NCBI GenBank assembly: GCA_003132825.1
Contig: PKYX01000508.1
Span: 1-6,923, forward strand
Reading direction: 5' to 3'
Length of the DNA: 6,923 nucleotides
From: Acidobacteriaceae bacterium
GTDB taxonomy: Bacteria; Acidobacteriota; Terriglobia; Terriglobales; Acidobacteriaceae
Part shown: positions 5,480-6,923 of the stretch, piece by piece
Numbering within the stretch: position 1 is the stretch's first letter
How the letters are laid out: the number at the start of each line of letters is the position of its first letter
Notes under the pieces: model-generated
Seen by the model: only the letters and a program-made list of their open reading frames with translations
The model's database searches: none
Told to the model about the DNA's origin: nothing
Program-made: the position numbers and the translations under genes

Positions 5480-5496
5480 CGGTTCGCCGCGGACCG
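5480..5496. terminator. hairpin between convergent CpaE-like and cyclase-like genes
   Basis: The 17 bases from 5480 to 5496 fold into a 7-bp stem (CGGTTCG with CGGACCG, one G-U pair) and a 3-nt loop. It occupies the 43-nt gap between the two convergent stop codons, where a bidirectional terminator is expected. No T-run is present on either strand. Confidence 0.4.
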
Positions 5497-5501
5497 CTCG
5501 G

Positions 5502-6923
5502 CTACGCCCCCGCCGCCTTAGCCTCGACCGGGTTGTATACCGCGGGGTTGGTGCAGACCTCGTAATAGGCCCGCTCCGTCCACCGCTGCAGCGAGAAGTC
5601 GCGAGTGTCCACCTGCGCGACCCGGCTGGAGCGCACGACGATCTTGCGGAAGATATCGTTCCCTACCGGCACCAGGCCCGCTTGCAATTGGAACTCTTCG
5701 CTGCCCCATAGCTGCGGCAGTTCGATCAGACATGGTTCGAGCGAAATTTCTTGCTCCAACCGCCGGAACGCAGCTTCATTCAGGCGGATGCCGTTGCAGT
5801 TGTAATTCATGATGAAGTCGTCCGGGCTCTCCCCTATGTCCGCGTCGCCCACGGTCTGAAACACATACACATTGAACGGACTTCCCCCCCGGTCAATGCT
5901 CCTGCGCATCCGCTTGTTGCAGGAGGCCAGCCGGTCGCTCTCATTCAAGGCGTCGGAAATCATGATGCGCTGCTCGCCATCGAGCAGGTACATCGGCGCC
6001 GACTCCTGGCAGGAGATCCCGATGCCCAATTCGAGCGAGGGCATTCCCGCCCGCTCCAGCAACTGGTTGTACCCGCGGACGATGTCGATGATTTCGCGAG
6101 CCAGCACGCAGGCCCGGCTCACCGCCAATCCCGGCTCCCCTTGCCGCTCGAGCAGCGCCAGAATTATCGCGTCCCCCTCCAGAAACACTTTTGTGGCCCC
6201 ATACTTGGCCAGCAGCTTGTTGACCGGATCATAGAAATTCAAGCTGAAGTAGGAGGCCGGATTCAGGCCCCGCTCGAGCAACGACCGGGTCAAGCGCGAG
6301 GAGTCCCGCACATCCGCCTTCACAATCACATGCCGCAGAATTTTTTCTTCCGCCGGCCTGTGCTCGTTCTGCAGCAGGTACTCATAGAGCGTGCTGTTCA
6401 TCGCCGAGAGTTCCCGCATCTTTTCATTGCCAATCAGATTCACGCTGTCGAGGGCGGCATTCAGCACCTCCAGCCGGCGCAGGTCACGGTGATAGCGCAT
6501 TAAGTCGCCCAGAAAGCGGGCCGCCATCTTGGCCCGGTCCGCGCCGCGGGAATTCGCCACTTTCTCCACCGCCGTCTGCAAGCTGCGCGCCGCCAGCTTG
6601 CCATTCTCCTCGACCAGCCTCTCCACTCGTCCCCGCTCTTCGCGCGAGATCAGTGCATTCTTGAGCTGCTGCGCGTTGATGTAGGGTGAGTATTCGGCCA
6701 GCAACGGCACTACCTCGTATGACGCCACCACGTAGTCCATCAGCCGCTGGTTCTCGAGCAGGTCCGCCCAGGCTTGCAGCCGCTTGTTCTGCGAGCGCTT
6801 CTGCAGCGTGGACTCGTCCCCATTTCCATCGCCCACTACCTCCTGCGCGTTGTCCGGGGCGTTCAGCCAGCGATCGAAGGCGCTTTCGTCCTTCGCCTCC
6901 TCGCCCAGATCAAGCGACCGCAG
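5502..6923 (-). CDS. class III nucleotide-cyclase-like protein, N-terminus beyond the window
   Basis: The frame is open to the right edge and shows 473 C-terminal residues. A GTG at 6836 would start a 444-aa form, but the 29 codons upstream look coding (Asp/Glu-rich linker), and the AGGAGG there is only 2 nt from that GTG. The first ~195 visible residues are charged and helical with no membrane segment, so the visible part is cytosolic. A cyclase-like domain follows at about 199-340: KADVRDSSRL with metal Asp at 6312-6314, FLEGDAIILAL with the second metal Asp at 6171-6173, LELGIGIS, then DALNESDRLAS with the transition-state Asn (5943-5945) and Arg (5931-5933) at the canonical N-x3-R spacing. 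The usual adenine-specifying Lys and Asp/Thr positions appear to be Phe and Ile. About 130 further residues complete or follow the domain. It may make a cyclic nucleotide of uncertain identity or be a non-catalytic sensor. Confidence 0.7.
   Translation of the reverse strand: MRSLDLGEEAKDESAFDRWLNAPDNAQEVVGDGNGDESTLQKRSQNKRLQAWADLLENQRLMDYVVASYEVVPLLAEYSPYINAQQLKNALISREERGRVERLVEENGKLAARSLQTAVEKVANSRGADRAKMAARFLGDLMRYHRDLRRLEVLNAALDSVNLIGNEKMRELSAMNSTLYEYLLQNEHRPAEEKILRHVIVKADVRDSSRLTRSLLERGLNPASYFSLNFYDPVNKLLAKYGATKVFLEGDAIILALLERQGEPGLAVSRACVLAREIIDIVRGYNQLLERAGMPSLELGIGISCQESAPMYLLDGEQRIMISDALNESDRLASCNKRMRRSIDRGGSPFNVYVFQTVGDADIGESPDDFIMNYNCNGIRLNEAAFRRLEQEISLEPCLIELPQLWGSEEFQLQAGLVPVGNDIFRKIVVRSSRVAQVDTRDFSLQRWTERAYYEVCTNPAVYNPVEAKAAGA

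Overview
This GC-rich bacterial window (6,923 bp) holds five complete or nearly complete protein genes and one more that runs off the right edge. There are no RNA genes, insertion sequences or CRISPR arrays that I can see. Gene content, GC bias and protein style fit an environmental bacterium such as an Acidobacteriota member, with Deltaproteobacteria-like lineages as an alternative. This is an impression from the sequence, not a database result.

Left block (1-1616, + strand): a possible 16-residue tail of an upstream gene, a 10-bp hairpin, then a well-formed sigma70-type promoter driving an HU/IHF-family DNA-binding protein (GTG start, clear ribosome binding site). An intramembrane site-2-type metalloprotease (M50) follows 84 nt later, with no visible promoter of its own, so the two may be co-transcribed through a strong GC hairpin. 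Convergent to this, with only 19 nt between stop codons, is an MFS exporter of the EntS/MFS_3 type on the - strand (1636-2970).

Middle (2971-3474): about 500 bp without a convincing gene. It holds a 10-bp direct repeat, an imperfect dyad upstream of the exporter and a 13-codon leader-like ORF ahead of the next gene.

Right block: a stand-alone PilZ protein with intact c-di-GMP-binding motifs (3475-3927), a likely terminator, two candidate promoters, and a CpaE/TadZ-like ATPase with an N-terminal receiver-like domain (4220-5458). Convergent to it is a cytosolic protein with a class III nucleotide-cyclase-like domain (5502 to the right edge, N-terminus missing). PilZ, CpaE/TadZ and cyclase families all connect cyclic-nucleotide signalling with surface structures or cell polarity, so this half may be a small signalling neighbourhood. 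No Tad/pilus structural genes are in the window, so that link is inference.

The most noteworthy points are the cyclase-like domain, which keeps metal and transition-state residues but seems to lack the usual base-specifying pair, and the CpaE-like protein, whose receiver looks degenerate and whose Walker motifs deviate. Dyads overlapping the start regions of the HU and CpaE-like promoters are also of interest.
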